A stretch of 64,000 nt of DNA from Nautilus pompilius (Eukaryota > Mollusca > Cephalopoda > Nautilida > Nautilidae): positions 62,001-126,000 of the forward strand of contig JACATO010001089.1 of NCBI GenBank assembly GCA_018389105.1, read 5' to 3'. The notes beneath the pieces were generated by a model. It was not told the origin of the DNA and ran no database searches. It worked only from the letters and a program-made list of their open reading frames with translations. The position numbers were made by a program, and so were the translations under genes. Positions 50,451 to 61,810 of the stretch are shown piece by piece (the first letter of the stretch is position 1; every line of letters begins with the position of its first letter).

Positions 50451-51789
50451 AATTGTAATCGTATAAAAGGAAGTGGGCGAAATAATTGGCTCATCTCGGA
50501 GAAAGAAAGATCGTCTTGGAAAAGAAGCGAAGCCTTTTGCGATTTTACTAAGGTGGCAAAGTGGACGAATTCCAAGAGTTTATGGTGGCATAAATAGTAA
50601 TCCTACAGAGAAGACAGAAGAGCTCTCCCGTCAGTTACAGATAAAGCACGTGTCACTGTTTGGTAGGCTTGTTCCTTAATATAAAGCATTTACAGTGAAA
50701 CGGGGCGGCTTCGTGTTTCTGTTAGCCACTACAACAGGAGATCCCACCCGCGCCGTGAGCCGATGAGAGTAGCGACGGCCGCCTCATCCGAGCCAGAGCG
50801 GCTCTTATAGGCGCCCATTTTATGCCAGTTTTTAAAATCTGATGGTTATAGTGTGAAATCCACTTGGCGACTTTAGGAGACAATTTTCAAAAACCGATTT
50901 CACTTACGTGATTTTCTTTTCTTTTTGTGTTTCCATAATTTGGAATTTACATTCTTTTAATAGGCATTTGTTCTGTGACCATGCACAGGTGTGCCACATC
51001 TTCTACTAAGTTGGTGATTATAATGATGGTGATACTTATAATCGAAATCTGGAACTGTAGGCCATAATTTCTACTGAATTATCATTATTTTTAAAGTTTT
51101 AGTTTTATCCAAGCGTCTTGTCGTTCTCACTTTATTATCTGTCAAATCCGACGAACTGCATCACGAATCTCCAAACGATGCAGAAGGAAGACACACGCCG
51201 CTTTATGCATAAACACTCCTCTGAGGATATTATTTAACAGCGTTGTTTCGCAATACACCCACATTGTACAATGAAATTACAACAGCTCTCTTTTACAGTT
51301 AACCCTTCTAAAAACAAAATATTACTTATCACATCTTCATTAAAAGTCTAGTTTTCTATCTATCAAAAGTAAATCTACCTAGTGGAATTATGATTGTAGG
51401 TGTTATACATTTTATTAATTCTAAAATCTATAACAGAAATAATATGCAGAAACAAAATTAGGGAAAATGTTTGCAACTTTCACAATAATTATAAAGAAAA
51501 AATTTCAAAATATTTAACAGGAAAATTCTGGCTCGTCTTCCGAATTATCATTTATAAATCATGGAATTATTGTATATTAAATTGCGCTTTAAATTGGAAT
51601 AAAGCGCCTGCTTTTAAATAGTTATTATTAAAGGTTTTTCTACTTAATTATACGTTCAAAATTATGAGCACACCATAATAAAACAGTTATTTTCCTTTTC
51701 AACATTTTTATTAATAACAATGCATTATTCTAAAAAAGAAAAAAAGAAATAATATCATGAAATATCAGATAATCATGTGCCAAAACATC
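50451..51789. other. Noncoding DNA, increasingly AT-rich
   Basis: GTGTTTCCATAATTTGG at 50928-50944 resembles the Tc1 terminal repeat of this window but has no partner. Otherwise nothing recognised. Confidence 0.35.
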
Positions 51790-52140
51790 AAAATATATAA
51801 TCCATTTATTGTAATGCTACTATCATTTCGAGTTTTTCTTGTCAAAATAGCTACATTTTTTGGCATCTTATTTAATAACTTTTAAATATATTGCTTTATA
51901 GGTAACCCATTTCTCTTGCAATTCGTTTCATAGCTGTTTTAAAGATTAAAAGGATTTCAAGAGGACTTCCTGATTCTTTTCGAGCAAAGTACTGTGTGGT
52001 GTGGTTCAGATCACTATCTCGCTGCAGTTTAAACCCATCATCTACCAAACGTTGCTTTGATGGAATTCTAACGTCGCAAAATATTGTGGTATCTCTTTGT
52101 GAAAATTCCATCATTTTCACTGTTACCAAAATAACTGGCA
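51790..52140 (-). pseudogene. Tc1-family transposase fragment
   Basis: The minus strand reads LQRDSDLNHTTQYFARK near 52020, matching the second catalytic block of Tc1 transposases ('FQQDNDPKHTS..'), with the second Asp present as the Asp of RDSD. Downstream, in another frame, LLNKMPKNVAILTRKTRND near 51840 matches the C-terminal 'LI.SMP(K/R)R...VI.AKG' block. The 'PNPIENLW' region expected between them is missing, so an internal deletion or strong decay is implied. N-terminal parts are not recognised. Confidence 0.55.
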
Positions 52141-52234
52141 AAAGAACTTCATTCTTTTCTACTACCTTGCCTAGTTGTACGGAAAAAAAAAAAAAACCAT
52201 CTCTCTTTTTACTTTCTTATAACACGGTATAGTC

Positions 52235-52507
52235 GCTTGGAACTGGATATTCTAACCCTGCCCTCGCAGTCGGCTCATTCAAGCTGCCTTTTCTTCTCAC
52301 CAGGGCTTTGTGACTGCTGCGGCCAACCAGCCCAACCTTTCTGAGCCTTATTTGCTGGTAAGGTTTAGGCACTAAGTGTTGCAAAGAAAATGTTGTTAGC
52401 GGTTAATTGGCCAAATGACAAAAAAGGCTGCTCCAGACTATTCGAACCAACAACCTGTTTTCCCGTTCCGTAGTTTTTCTCTTGGCCTTGTGGCTGAGCC
52501 ACCTGAT
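52235..52507 (-). mobile_element. tRNA-derived SINE
   Basis: On the minus strand GGTGGCTCAGCCACAAGG near 52505 fits a pol III A box (TRGCNNAGY..GG). GTTGGTTCGAATAG near 52450 fits a B box (GGTTCGANNCC). They are about 50 bp apart, close to tRNA geometry. A body of about 200 bp follows. Such tRNA-headed SINEs are transcribed by RNA polymerase III from these internal boxes. Neither a tail nor target-site duplications could be fixed, so the low-coordinate boundary is approximate. Confidence 0.6.
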
Positions 52508-52599
52508 TTTAGTTTTATTCTATAATTTTTTTCCTTCACACTACTTTTTGTAATTTAACTTATTCCACAAATTCCCCATGGGAGTAGCCAGTCATGTGC

Positions 52600-53030
52600 A
52601 GAAAAATAATTGACAGCCTTGTTTCAATTGAAATTTCGCTTTTAGGTGCCATTTTCATATGTCAAACAAAGCAGTAGCAGTCATCAATAATGGGGTTCAT
52701 TTACATCTGTACAAAAGCAAAGTGTGAGCAAATAATTTTTAAAATTAGTAGTAAGAAATGATATTGGATGAACACGATAACATCATCATGCTTTCGGTAA
52801 AAACTAAATTTAACATTCATACAAGTAATTTGCTCGTCCATTATTATGCAAAAGGATTGAAATGATAACAACGTCACAGTTATACTATATGTCCTAATAA
52901 CATGATTGATCGGATTTATAATTGGTTATTTTGCCGGAATAATACATTTTCAATAACAACGAAGTGTTGAAAGGGTTGCTGTTTTTGAAAAGTATGGTCA
53001 TAATTTTGAACTCCAGTGTATATATCCACG
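52600..53030 (+). repeat. Interspersed repeat family R1, copy 2
   Basis: Homologous to 1040-1500 in the same orientation. The shared words listed for copy 1 occur here in the same order, for example AAACTAAATTTAACATTCAT near 52801 and AACGTCACAGTTA near 52869. It lies about 100 bp right of the SINE. Confidence 0.7.
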
Positions 53031-54179
53031 TAGAGAATTAACTTATTTTAGCATATTATAAATGATTGGGTTTTTGAAGACATTGTAAATAAATAGATCA
53101 ATCTTATTTGATTTTTTTTCTCCTGAATTCCTTTAGTTTTGTGTTATCAAATTTTTTTTTCTCTAAAAATTATTTTTCTCTTGTGATTTTGATTACCGCT
53201 ATGCTGATGCACATCAATGCTTAAAGTTTGAAGGATTTGAATAAAGATTCACGTAATTCATTGTGCAGTGGCTAAAATGGTCGTACCACCGAAAGAGTTC
53301 TTTTTAAGCGTTATTATTCCTTTAACTACACGCACCTTGGCCTGATCAGGGTTTCCAGAAATTAATCCACATTCCATGTGCGTTCGACATATTTCTAATG
53401 CCTGCCTTTAGCAACCACTCAACCTCTGTATCTGCTTTATCCCCTGCACCTAGCACCCCCTTTATAAGCCCTTTTTTCTTCTATGCATTCGTAATATATG
53501 TTTAAATTAGCAAGGAAACGTTTGATCGGAAGGTTTCTAAAGCCCGCAGTGCTAACAGATCATACATATAGAGAATTCAAGACAGTAACCTAAACAGGTG
53601 TAAAAGAAAGGTAAACAAACCATCGAAGTTTCCTTTTTTTTTGTACTTTACAAGGTTAACACAGATAGAAAAAATGTAACTATACAGGTGACATAACAGC
53701 GTCTTCCAAAAAACATGCACACCTTCTAAATTGTCTATGACGCTTCTGTGTTAAAGCAGCAACAGCTTGACGAAAAAATAAGACTATTATTTTACACAGT
53801 AATAACCCTCACCCTACCGAGGTGGGGCGAAAGCGGAAACAACTCTGTCGGGGGACGTTACCAAGCATAAAGATGATTCTGAATATCATAAGAAAACAAA
53901 ACAGGAGAGGGTGAAGTTGGGTTTTCGCGATACAGATAGAGTGGCATCGAAATTGATACTCGTGCCGGCCGGATTAAAGGACGTTCGGGGATCGACCGGC
54001 ATTAAACTCAAAACAAGGAGGCGAAACTAAAAAACGAACACGCATTGGAATCAATCCACGCGGACGCGGCAGGAAGGTCGGTATCGACACGGTGCAGTAA
54101 GTGAACTTTTCCTGGCCCTATGCGTTTCTGGACAGCCGCTCGGTCTTGCTGACGGCCCTCTAGGGGAGTTTTGTACGAA
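53031..54179. other. Noncoding DNA, possibly 5' part of the hAT element
   Basis: AT-rich up to about 53800, then GC-richer to 54180. No N-terminal BED zinc finger of a hAT transposase could be read in the GC-richer part, although this is where it would be expected. Confidence 0.3.
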
Positions 54180-55472
54180 GCTGACCACGAACTGTTTGGT
54201 GGAGGATGATGTTGCCCTCACCAACGAAATTAGAGAGAGATTGACTGGAAATGGGACTTTTGACCGATCGCCCAGCTCCGTTGTTGCTGTGGAGAGAAGT
54301 CTGCGCTCACTGTGGTAGATTTAGAGTTTGTGACGTCGGAAAGCAGTCAGACAGGTGCAGTGTGCGTCAGCAAAGCTTTTAATGAATATCAACTTACCTG
54401 GGAGGATGTGGCAGCAGCGAATTCTAACTCATCTTCTTTCTGTGAAAAGTTCGCACAGGATGTAAAGCTCAACTAAAAACCTGAATTAATTCGTCTGTTT
54501 TTTCAAGCTCATCAGCTGCAACATTGCTATCTCTCTCATGCAACAGGTGTTCTGATAATGGCTCATTTTAAAAAGTTCGGAATTGATGCTGGGGCAAGCA
54601 AATGATCTCTTCCATGATCTTTGAGAGAAGATTGCGTTTGAAACCAGCATTCCAATTGCCGTTGTAATTTTGATTCGGTCTGTGTTCGGCTGCAGAGAGT
54701 GTTCAGAAGGAATGGGGCATCTTGATGCGGCTTTTAGCTCACAGAGAGCTCAAGCAGCTACGTAGGAAACCAGGCAAAGCCTTCGTACAAATCTTTAATT
54801 TCTGATCGAAACACTTCGACTACCGAACATAACACACAAAAAAAGGAACCCCGTTGTTCAGTATACGCAAAGTTTTCTAATACAAAGGTGTGTGACATTC
54901 TTGTTAACATTGTCTCTGCAGAACGCTTCCGCAAAAATCATATATGGGGAGATTAGAAACAGAACAAAAATTTTTTTATATCCCTATCGGCTGAGCAGGA
55001 AACACTCGGAAGTGCTTTCCAAAGTTTTCAAAGAAGTGGGAAGCTACTGTAATTAGTGGTATGTCCTCTGAAGCTTTTCTCAACAAAGTGTCATTCTGGA
55101 AAGTCAGTGTGTTGTCTGATCCTTATCGCAAAACTGTGGCTTCAGCTGATAAATTCACAGAATATGTTCGTATAATTCCCTTCCCCTTTATGGCTTCTGG
55201 TGAAGAAAGTGCTCAACTGGAAAGCGAATTCCAGGTGTACATGGCAATACAAATGAATCATCACTTCCCTTGAATTTTAGAAAATCCACCCTACCGACTT
55301 TCCAACTTTAAGCCGCGCTGCTTTTTGCATCCTCAGTGTCCCACCTGGCTCAGCTGATGTGGAGAGAGTCTTTTCAAAATTCGGCTACGTACGAGACCGC
55401 AGGAAAACGAGTCTTGGAAAAGACATTTTAAAAATGCTGCTGCAAGCCCACGACTTTTGGACATTACACTAA
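54180..55472 (+). pseudogene. hAT-superfamily transposase, degenerate
   Basis: hAT transposases cut and paste DNA leaving 8-bp duplications. Plus-strand blocks occur in family order. KAFNEYQLTWEDVAAANSN near 54378 has the form 'F..Y.L.W..V.....DNA', with the catalytic Asp replaced by Asn. FFQAHQLQHCYLSHA near 54499 has the form 'C.AH.L.L...HA'. The C-terminal dimerisation domain VPPGSADVERVFSKFGYVR is near 55340, followed by RKTSLGKDILKMLLQ and a stop at 55470-55472. The C-terminal domain is free of stops and well preserved, while the middle (about 54600-55280) has many stops and frameshifts. A clean 70-codon stretch lies at 55061-55273. Terminal repeats were not identified. Confidence 0.75.
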
Positions 55473-55539
55473 GCCGGTTAGTGTCGTAACATGAAGCGCA
55501 ATAAAGGGACTTCCTATCGAGCAGTGGCTGGATGGCCAG

Positions 55540-55925
55540 CCTGCTACATACACGAACCGAACCGTCGTGTCGGCGCACCATCCTCGGTTCTTATCTCGGC
55601 AGACACACACAAGGAGGCGATAAGCGTTAACGACTGAGACATGCGGCGGCGTAGATCGGGTCTGATTGCTGCTACTGGGGGAGGTGTAATTATCGCCCTG
55701 CGAAGAGCCTTTGCTCGAGAGAAATATTAGAGATGTTGGCTCTTTCGGAGAAATTCGGCTGATAACAGATCTACCAGAGCGAGGCCGACCCCCGAACAAC
55801 TCGCGGAAGGTTAAGTAGAGCGCCACGAGGACAGGCGTCGCCTTTCTCCTGACCTTGGAGTTTAGGCCGCACGCCTCGCCGCCGACTAATGACTGTAAGC
55901 AGCCGACAGACACCGCCATTTTAAA
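55540..55925 (-). promoter_or_regulatory. GC/CpG-rich island with minus-strand open frame
   Basis: A GC-rich block directly right of the hAT relic. The minus frame 55464-55919 is open for 151 codons from an ATG in an AAAATGGCGG context, which fits both a Kozak-like start and a YY1-type core. No domain is recognised, and the end of the frame runs into the hAT relic, so it cannot all be host coding sequence. It could be a CpG-type promoter with a short first exon, or noncoding. Confidence 0.25.
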
Positions 55926-57199
55926 TCAAGTTATACTACCGGCTTTAAACCTCAGCGTCGTGGACTCCTGCCACCACTGGCGCATGTAGCCAGCATCCAA
56001 AATCTGAGAAAAACAAAAACCATTCATTTTAAATTTAGATAAGGAAAAGCACAAAAAAGAGCGAAAATCTGAAGTCAAAGGGTTAACCAGTATTCTAAGT
56101 GAAAGAAGACTTACAACCTTAACAACAGATTTGTAAAATTTAAAATAAAAACCCTTAAAATCACTTAAGTGCTTTCTTGTGCTAATTAATATTTGTCCAG
56201 TAAACGGGAGCAATTAAGTAAAATTGTGGACAGCAGTAAAATATTTAATGCATAAATTAATCTATTTGTACATAGATTGTCAGAGGACCAGAAAGGTAAG
56301 AGAGAGTTTATCATCTAATTTCTGACGAGCAAGAGTTTTTTCATCGAAACATTCTCTTTTATCATTGTCACTATTATCTTGACTTGGATATAGTAAATAG
56401 ATGTTAATTCCAAATGATTTCCACTTCTTTTGGATTCTGGCAGTGAAATGTTTCTGTCAAAATCCTCTGTATTAGGAAGTAATTTAATGGCGTGCGGAAA
56501 GAAACCTTTTGTTAGAGATTATACCAGATCCATATATTACAGACAATTGTTAATATTGTAGATAGGATAGCATAAAATAAATTGATAACAACATCATGCG
56601 TCGGTCTTCACGGTAGATGTAAATATCAACAAATAGTTTCCGTTATTACAATTTTTGTTTGAAGCTTTTTGAATTTTCATCATTAAAGTAAGAGAAAAAA
56701 AGTGGAAATCACCAGAAGTTCCACTGTCTCATAGGGAATGGGTCACATTGAACGCATTATCTAGACACGTTAGGTTTCGCAGTTTTCTTTATTGTAAGAT
56801 TAGTCGTGAATAATGTTAAGTCAATTTACAGGTAGTTGAAATATCTACAGGATGGACAATCGAGAATGACTTCTTAAAAATGAAGAAATGCGTTATTATT
56901 CTAATAACGTTTGACGGTTATTCACATGTTCCAGATGTTTCGCAACGACTCTATTAACGAAAAAATGGTAAAAGTCACTCTGCACAGTTGCTAGAACTAT
57001 TTTAATGAGAAATTATAACACTAATTTATCTTTACAGCGTAAAATGTAAGCACATACAATAAAGGAAGAAAAAAGAAATAATAATATTAGGTTGGAGTAA
57101 GGGAAAAAAAATAAAGAATTTACCTCGTTCTCTTTCTCTCTTTAATTAAAAGAATGGCCACGATCTTAAAGATAGCGTGCAAATTAAACAAAGGCACCT
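55926..57199. other. AT-rich noncoding DNA, possibly 5' part of the LINE
   Basis: Nothing recognised. The upstream reverse transcriptase or endonuclease of the following LINE relic was not found here. Confidence 0.35.
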
Positions 57200-57780
57200 G
57201 AACCAAGAATAATACTGATCTTTTTGATACGGTTCCACGTAGGCTATTAGCAGAGAAATTTTAGATCTTTGGTATTGGAGGACATCTTTTAAAATAAGCT
57301 GAGATCTATTTATAACAGTGTTCAGAAAGTTGGTACAAATGGCGTATTGTCTGAAATTCATCAAGTCACCAGCAGGGCACTTCAGAATTTGGTTTTCGGA
57401 ACTACTCATTGTATAATGTATATAACTCTATTATTAAATTTGCAGATGATGCAGGCTGCTTTAGATCGTTTAGATAATGGTCACATAAATAGCAAGTGAT
57501 ATTTAATGTTTCTAAGTGTAAATGAAAAACTATTTCGAGGTAGTAACTAAATACTACACTGAAAAGTCACAATGAATGAAACGTTTCTATAAACCAACAG
57601 TGTTTGGAGCCCAAATTATGCAAAAGATATTGAAAACTTGGGAAAGGCTCAAGGGCGATCTACGAAAATGATTAGCATAGTACGTAAGCTTATTTGCGAA
57701 GAAAGATAAGAGAATCTTCAGTTGCCAAGTTTAGCCTAGATATGTGTCCATAGAAGCACAAGTGACGCTTTAAATTATTT
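57200..57780 (+). pseudogene. Non-LTR retrotransposon reverse transcriptase, degenerate
   Basis: Reverse transcriptase motifs run in order on the plus strand. DLFDTVPRRLLAEKF near 57210 fits 'DF.KAFD(T/K)VPH..LL.KL'. A decayed 'SGVPQGS' region follows. NSIIKFADDAG near 57427 holds the FADD catalytic motif with both Asp present. FNVSKCK near 57500 fits 'FN..KC'. VWSPNYAKDIENLGKAQ near 57604 with STKMISIVRKLICEER near 57660 fits the thumb region '(V)WSP....DI..LE.VQRRATK(L/M)I...R.L.YEERL'. Frames shift at least twice and stops are present. The thumb signature is that of CR1/jockey-type elements common in animals. 5' truncation is usual for LINE copies. Confidence 0.75.
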
Positions 57781-58329
57781 TTCTGCTGAAGAATGTTCAG
57801 TTAGATGAACTTTTTATATACTAGATGTGTAACTATTAGAGGACATACGTTTGAAATTTTAAAGCAGTGTTCAAAATTAACCGTTACAAAATGATGTTTC
57901 AGTAATCGTATTTTCACAGCTTGTAAAATTTTACCAAATTATATAGTAGAAGCAGAGAGACAGCGTTTCCAAGATTAGGCCCATATTTTTCTGCAAAAGA
58001 AGATTTCGTATAAGTTTAAAATCTCTTATTTATTAATACAATCACGTGATTGAAATCTTTAAAACGGATTTAGTAGTATTAGAATAGCTTGTAGGCGTAC
58101 AGCAGATTCTCTGAGATTCAAAATATTAACTAGAAGTACCAACCAGCTCCAAAATTTCTAGCTCATTTTAAAAGTGTTTGCGTGGAAAATTTTCGACTTT
58201 ACACAGCGGTGAAAAGAAGTTATATCGCACGGTAACTCTTTTATTATTACATGAAATCTTTAATATTCATAGTCGGCAGTAAGTCCCACCGATTCTTGTG
58301 TGCATAGTAATTAACTGTCCAGAAAATCG
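57781..58329. other. AT-rich DNA, possibly LINE 3' part
   Basis: Nothing recognised. Confidence 0.35.
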
Positions 58330-58530
58330 ACGTATACCAACGCTATCCAATCATAAGAATATGAGTCGCCAAATCCTGTGCAACAGATCTCATAAATATG
58401 GATAGCAATGACCGAATGTACCAAGAACCGCATCTTTGCAGTCCTCAAAAGATTTGTATCGCTGCTTCGTGACTTCTTTCACACAGTTCCACAACAAATT
58501 GCCCCTGTGGAGAGGTCGTTAACGGGCAGG
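58330..58530 (-). pseudogene. Possible transposase C-terminus
   Basis: One minus frame reads NLLWNCVKEVTKQRYKSF followed by EDCKDAVLGTF near 58440. This has the shape of the '(NPIE)N(L/V)W..VK..V......S..DL...V...F' tail of IS630/Tc1/mariner-type transposases. The preceding 'SPDLNPIE' is only faintly visible. Another frame on the same strand (58445-58630) is open for 61 codons but shows nothing known. Confidence 0.3.
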
Positions 58531-59894
58531 TACGCCATCTTGTGGAATCGTTGGTACCCAGTTCGATAAGCCGTAAAACTAATCCGTCCAGAATCATTCT
58601 CAGATTACCTGGGATTCTCATAAGACCCAACGATACTGAGGTTGCGCATCCACTGTCGTCAACAGCCTGACGGGGAAAGGCGAGATCGCCTGGCTACCCT
58701 CCTTTCTACCTACATGTGACGAGATAAAAAAATCAGTTAATTATTTTAGCTCCGTAAATATGTCGACTCAATTAATCATTTTATAATTAACATATATCGA
58801 TAAACTGCATATCACTACAGAGTGTGTGTATGTATATTATTGGAGGATTAATAATTAATGAAAGTTTTAGAATTAGAGTACTTTCGTTAGGAAAAAAGAA
58901 GAGAAATTAAGGAAGCAAAAAATTAATTCACTGTTTTATTACCTTAAAGTTTTATTTCAGAAGAGACGAAATTAATTAGCATACTATTTAATTATTTATT
59001 TGATAAAGGAAACAATTTTTTTAGTTGGTATAGTCCATGATATAGCTAAGTAGGTAATGAATATGGTGTTATAAAATAGTATAACCTGTTATAATAGAGT
59101 CGGGTGAAATGCCTGAATAATAAGAAAATTTTTGTATGTTTGCGAGATGCAAATGGATTTTCTACTAATTTTAAATAAACATGCACATTCGGCAATTTCA
59201 TAAAATTAGAAACGTTTTTAATTTGATTTTTTATTATTTGCAGGTAAAGATTAACAACTCAGTTGATATTAAAATATTTTGACCGCACTCGTAAATCTAG
59301 AAATTTGTAATTTTGTATTTAGAGAAAATATATTTTCCCTTTGTCAGAATTTATTTAAATTATAACATTTGTTTGAATATAATAACTTTAGTTCTTAAAA
59401 TTTCTATATTTTATGTATAATTTTGTTTCGCTAGACTTTAAATATTAAACTTTTGAAACGGGCCGTTCTCTTTTCTAAAGAGATGCCACGAATAATACCG
59501 GCTGCATCCCCAGTGTTGTGTCTCCTCCAGCCTGAAGTTTTGTTGCTGATGCTGAGTGAGTGACTATCGGAAGGTTTGTAGATCTACCTACCGCCTTTCC
59601 TGCGGAAAAGACGTTTTACTGCCCGCGTTTACTAATGAGAAAGGAAAGAGAAGGTTTTGTGAATATGTTAACCACCTGATGTTTTGTTCTTATTATAAAC
59701 TGCTCGAAGAATTTTAGCAAACAGAGGTAGCGAGCACCTAATTCTTGTTTGGGATTTTGTGTAGTGAGTAAAAAAGAGGGAACAAAACCATAATGGAAAA
59801 TTCTTTTAGTCAACCAATTGCATGTTTTCCTTTCCAACAAAGTAAACTGTAACTGCAGACAATAGTAAACAGCTGAAATATTTTCTGTAAAGGT
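58531..59894. other. AT-rich noncoding DNA
   Basis: A GC-richer patch lies at 58480-58710; the rest is strongly AT-rich. Nothing recognised. Confidence 0.4.
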
Positions 59895-61090
59895 TCACAA
59901 CACACAAGATACACACACGCACAACACACACAACACACACAACACACACAACACACACAACACACAACACACAAGATACACACACGCACAACACACACAA
60001 CACACACAAACGCACGCACGCACAACACACACAATATACACACACACACGCACAACACACACAAACGCACGCACGCACAACACACACGCGCACAACACAC
60101 ACACACATACGCACAACACACACAACATACGCACACGCACACACGCACAACACACAACATACGCACACGCACACACCCACAACACACACAACACACAACA
60201 CACAAGATACACACACACGCACAACACACAACACACAACATACACACACACTCACACAACACACAAGATACACACACAACACACACACACGCACGCACGC
60301 ATAACACACACATAACATACACACACACACACACACGCACACACACACACACAAGATACACACACACGCACACACACACACACAACACACAACAACACAC
60401 ACAACACACACGCACAACACACACACACACAAGATACACACACGCACACACACAACACACAACACACAAGATACACACACACGCACAACACACACAAACG
60501 CACGCACGCACAACACACACAATATACACACACACGCACAACACACAAGATACACACACAACACACACACGCACGCACAACACACACAAACGCACGCACG
60601 CACAACACACACGCGCACAACACACACAACATACGCACAACACACACAACACACAACATACGCACACGCACACACGCACAACACACAACATACGCACACG
60701 CACACACCCACAACACACACAACACACAAGATACACACACACGCACAACACACACACAACATACACACACACACTCACACAACACACAAGATACACACAC
60801 AACACACACACGCACGCACGCATAACACACACATAACATACACACACACACGCACAACACACAAGATACACACACGCACAACACACACAACACACAAGAT
60901 ACACACACACACACGCACGCACAACACACAACACACATATACACACACACACACACAACACACAAGATACACACACAACACACACACGCACGCACGCATA
61001 ACACACATAACATACACACACACACGCACAACACACACAACACACAAGATACACACACACGCACGCACTCACACACACGCACACACACGA
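59895..61090. repeat. 1.2-kb compound CA-type array with nested duplications
   Basis: The sequence is nearly all ACACAC with recurring cassettes: ACACAAGATACACACAC (about 14 times), AAACGCACGCACGCACAACA, CATACGCACACGCACACAC, and ACGCACGCACGCATAACACA. Cassettes recur in order about 490-535 bp apart (the block near 60062 again near 60589; that near 60130 again near 60655). A further copy of the AAGATAC to CATAAC part lies about 180 bp on (60788 and 60965). Nested segmental duplications rather than simple slippage therefore built it. Cys/Val-rich minus frames up to 433 codons arise because TG repeats lack stops. Confidence 0.95.
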
Positions 61091-61119
61091 CAGCAACCTA
61101 AAAAACCCCAACAGTTTAT

Positions 61120-61810
61120 TGTTTGCGTCGCAACTTTACGACCGCTGCGCCACCAAGCGTCTCCACGGCAGACAACAATCTCCTGCGGGCCCCGGCAGTC
61201 TTATACATATATTAAAGAAACACAGCCGCTCCGAGCCGGTGTCTGCCTGAAGCGGAACCCTACCTCCAGTCTTGCCAATCGATTGTTATCAAATTGAACA
61301 TGACTGAGCTAATCTGAATTACGACAAGAGACGTCAATATTTTCGCAATTCATACAGCCGCCTTTTAAATATTTAATGTTATTAGCTAGGGACTTAGTGG
61401 GGCTGTTAATAGGTCTGATTACACACTTAATACGATTTGTCACTTTTTTCAACCGAAGGGACCGCGGTAACGTGTAATTGCGGGAACGGCTCGCGCTACC
61501 GGTGGCCATCTTTGATTAGTTTTCCGGTTTAATGATTTTCCCCAGCCTCCGAGGACGAAGTTGCTGATGTTCCCTCGCCGGCCTTTTCCTGCATCGGTGT
61601 CACACGTCGGCGCGGAGAGAAAATGAAAAGCGCTGATGGCGCAGATCTCCAAGACGGCCCGACGACGGCTAGTCTGCTGAGCTCTGAGATGACCATCTCT
61701 GGAGGTTGTGTCTCTCCTCATCTCGACTCCGGCTGCCGTGGACACGGAATTGAATTGAATGCAGAGGTGGCGACTGGGCACCAATCATATCTCATTCCAA
61801 CAGTCAGGGG
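61120..61810. promoter_or_regulatory. GC/CpG-richer region with homeodomain-like words, candidate enhancer
   Basis: About 700 bp directly right of the CA array. The middle (61260-61440) is an AT/GC mix with dense TAAT and CAAT-type words (AATGTTATTAGC, CTGTTAATAGGTCTGATTAC), resembling conserved regulatory DNA. The right part (61440-61800) is CpG-rich with open frames on both strands (111 codons minus) but no domain. Confidence 0.35.

Noticed and set aside
59810..61111. Minus-strand open frame of 433 codons, Cys/Val-rich
   Set aside because: It is read through a TG/CA repeat, which lacks stops in several frames at once; three overlapping long frames exist in the same place. No signal peptide or domain.
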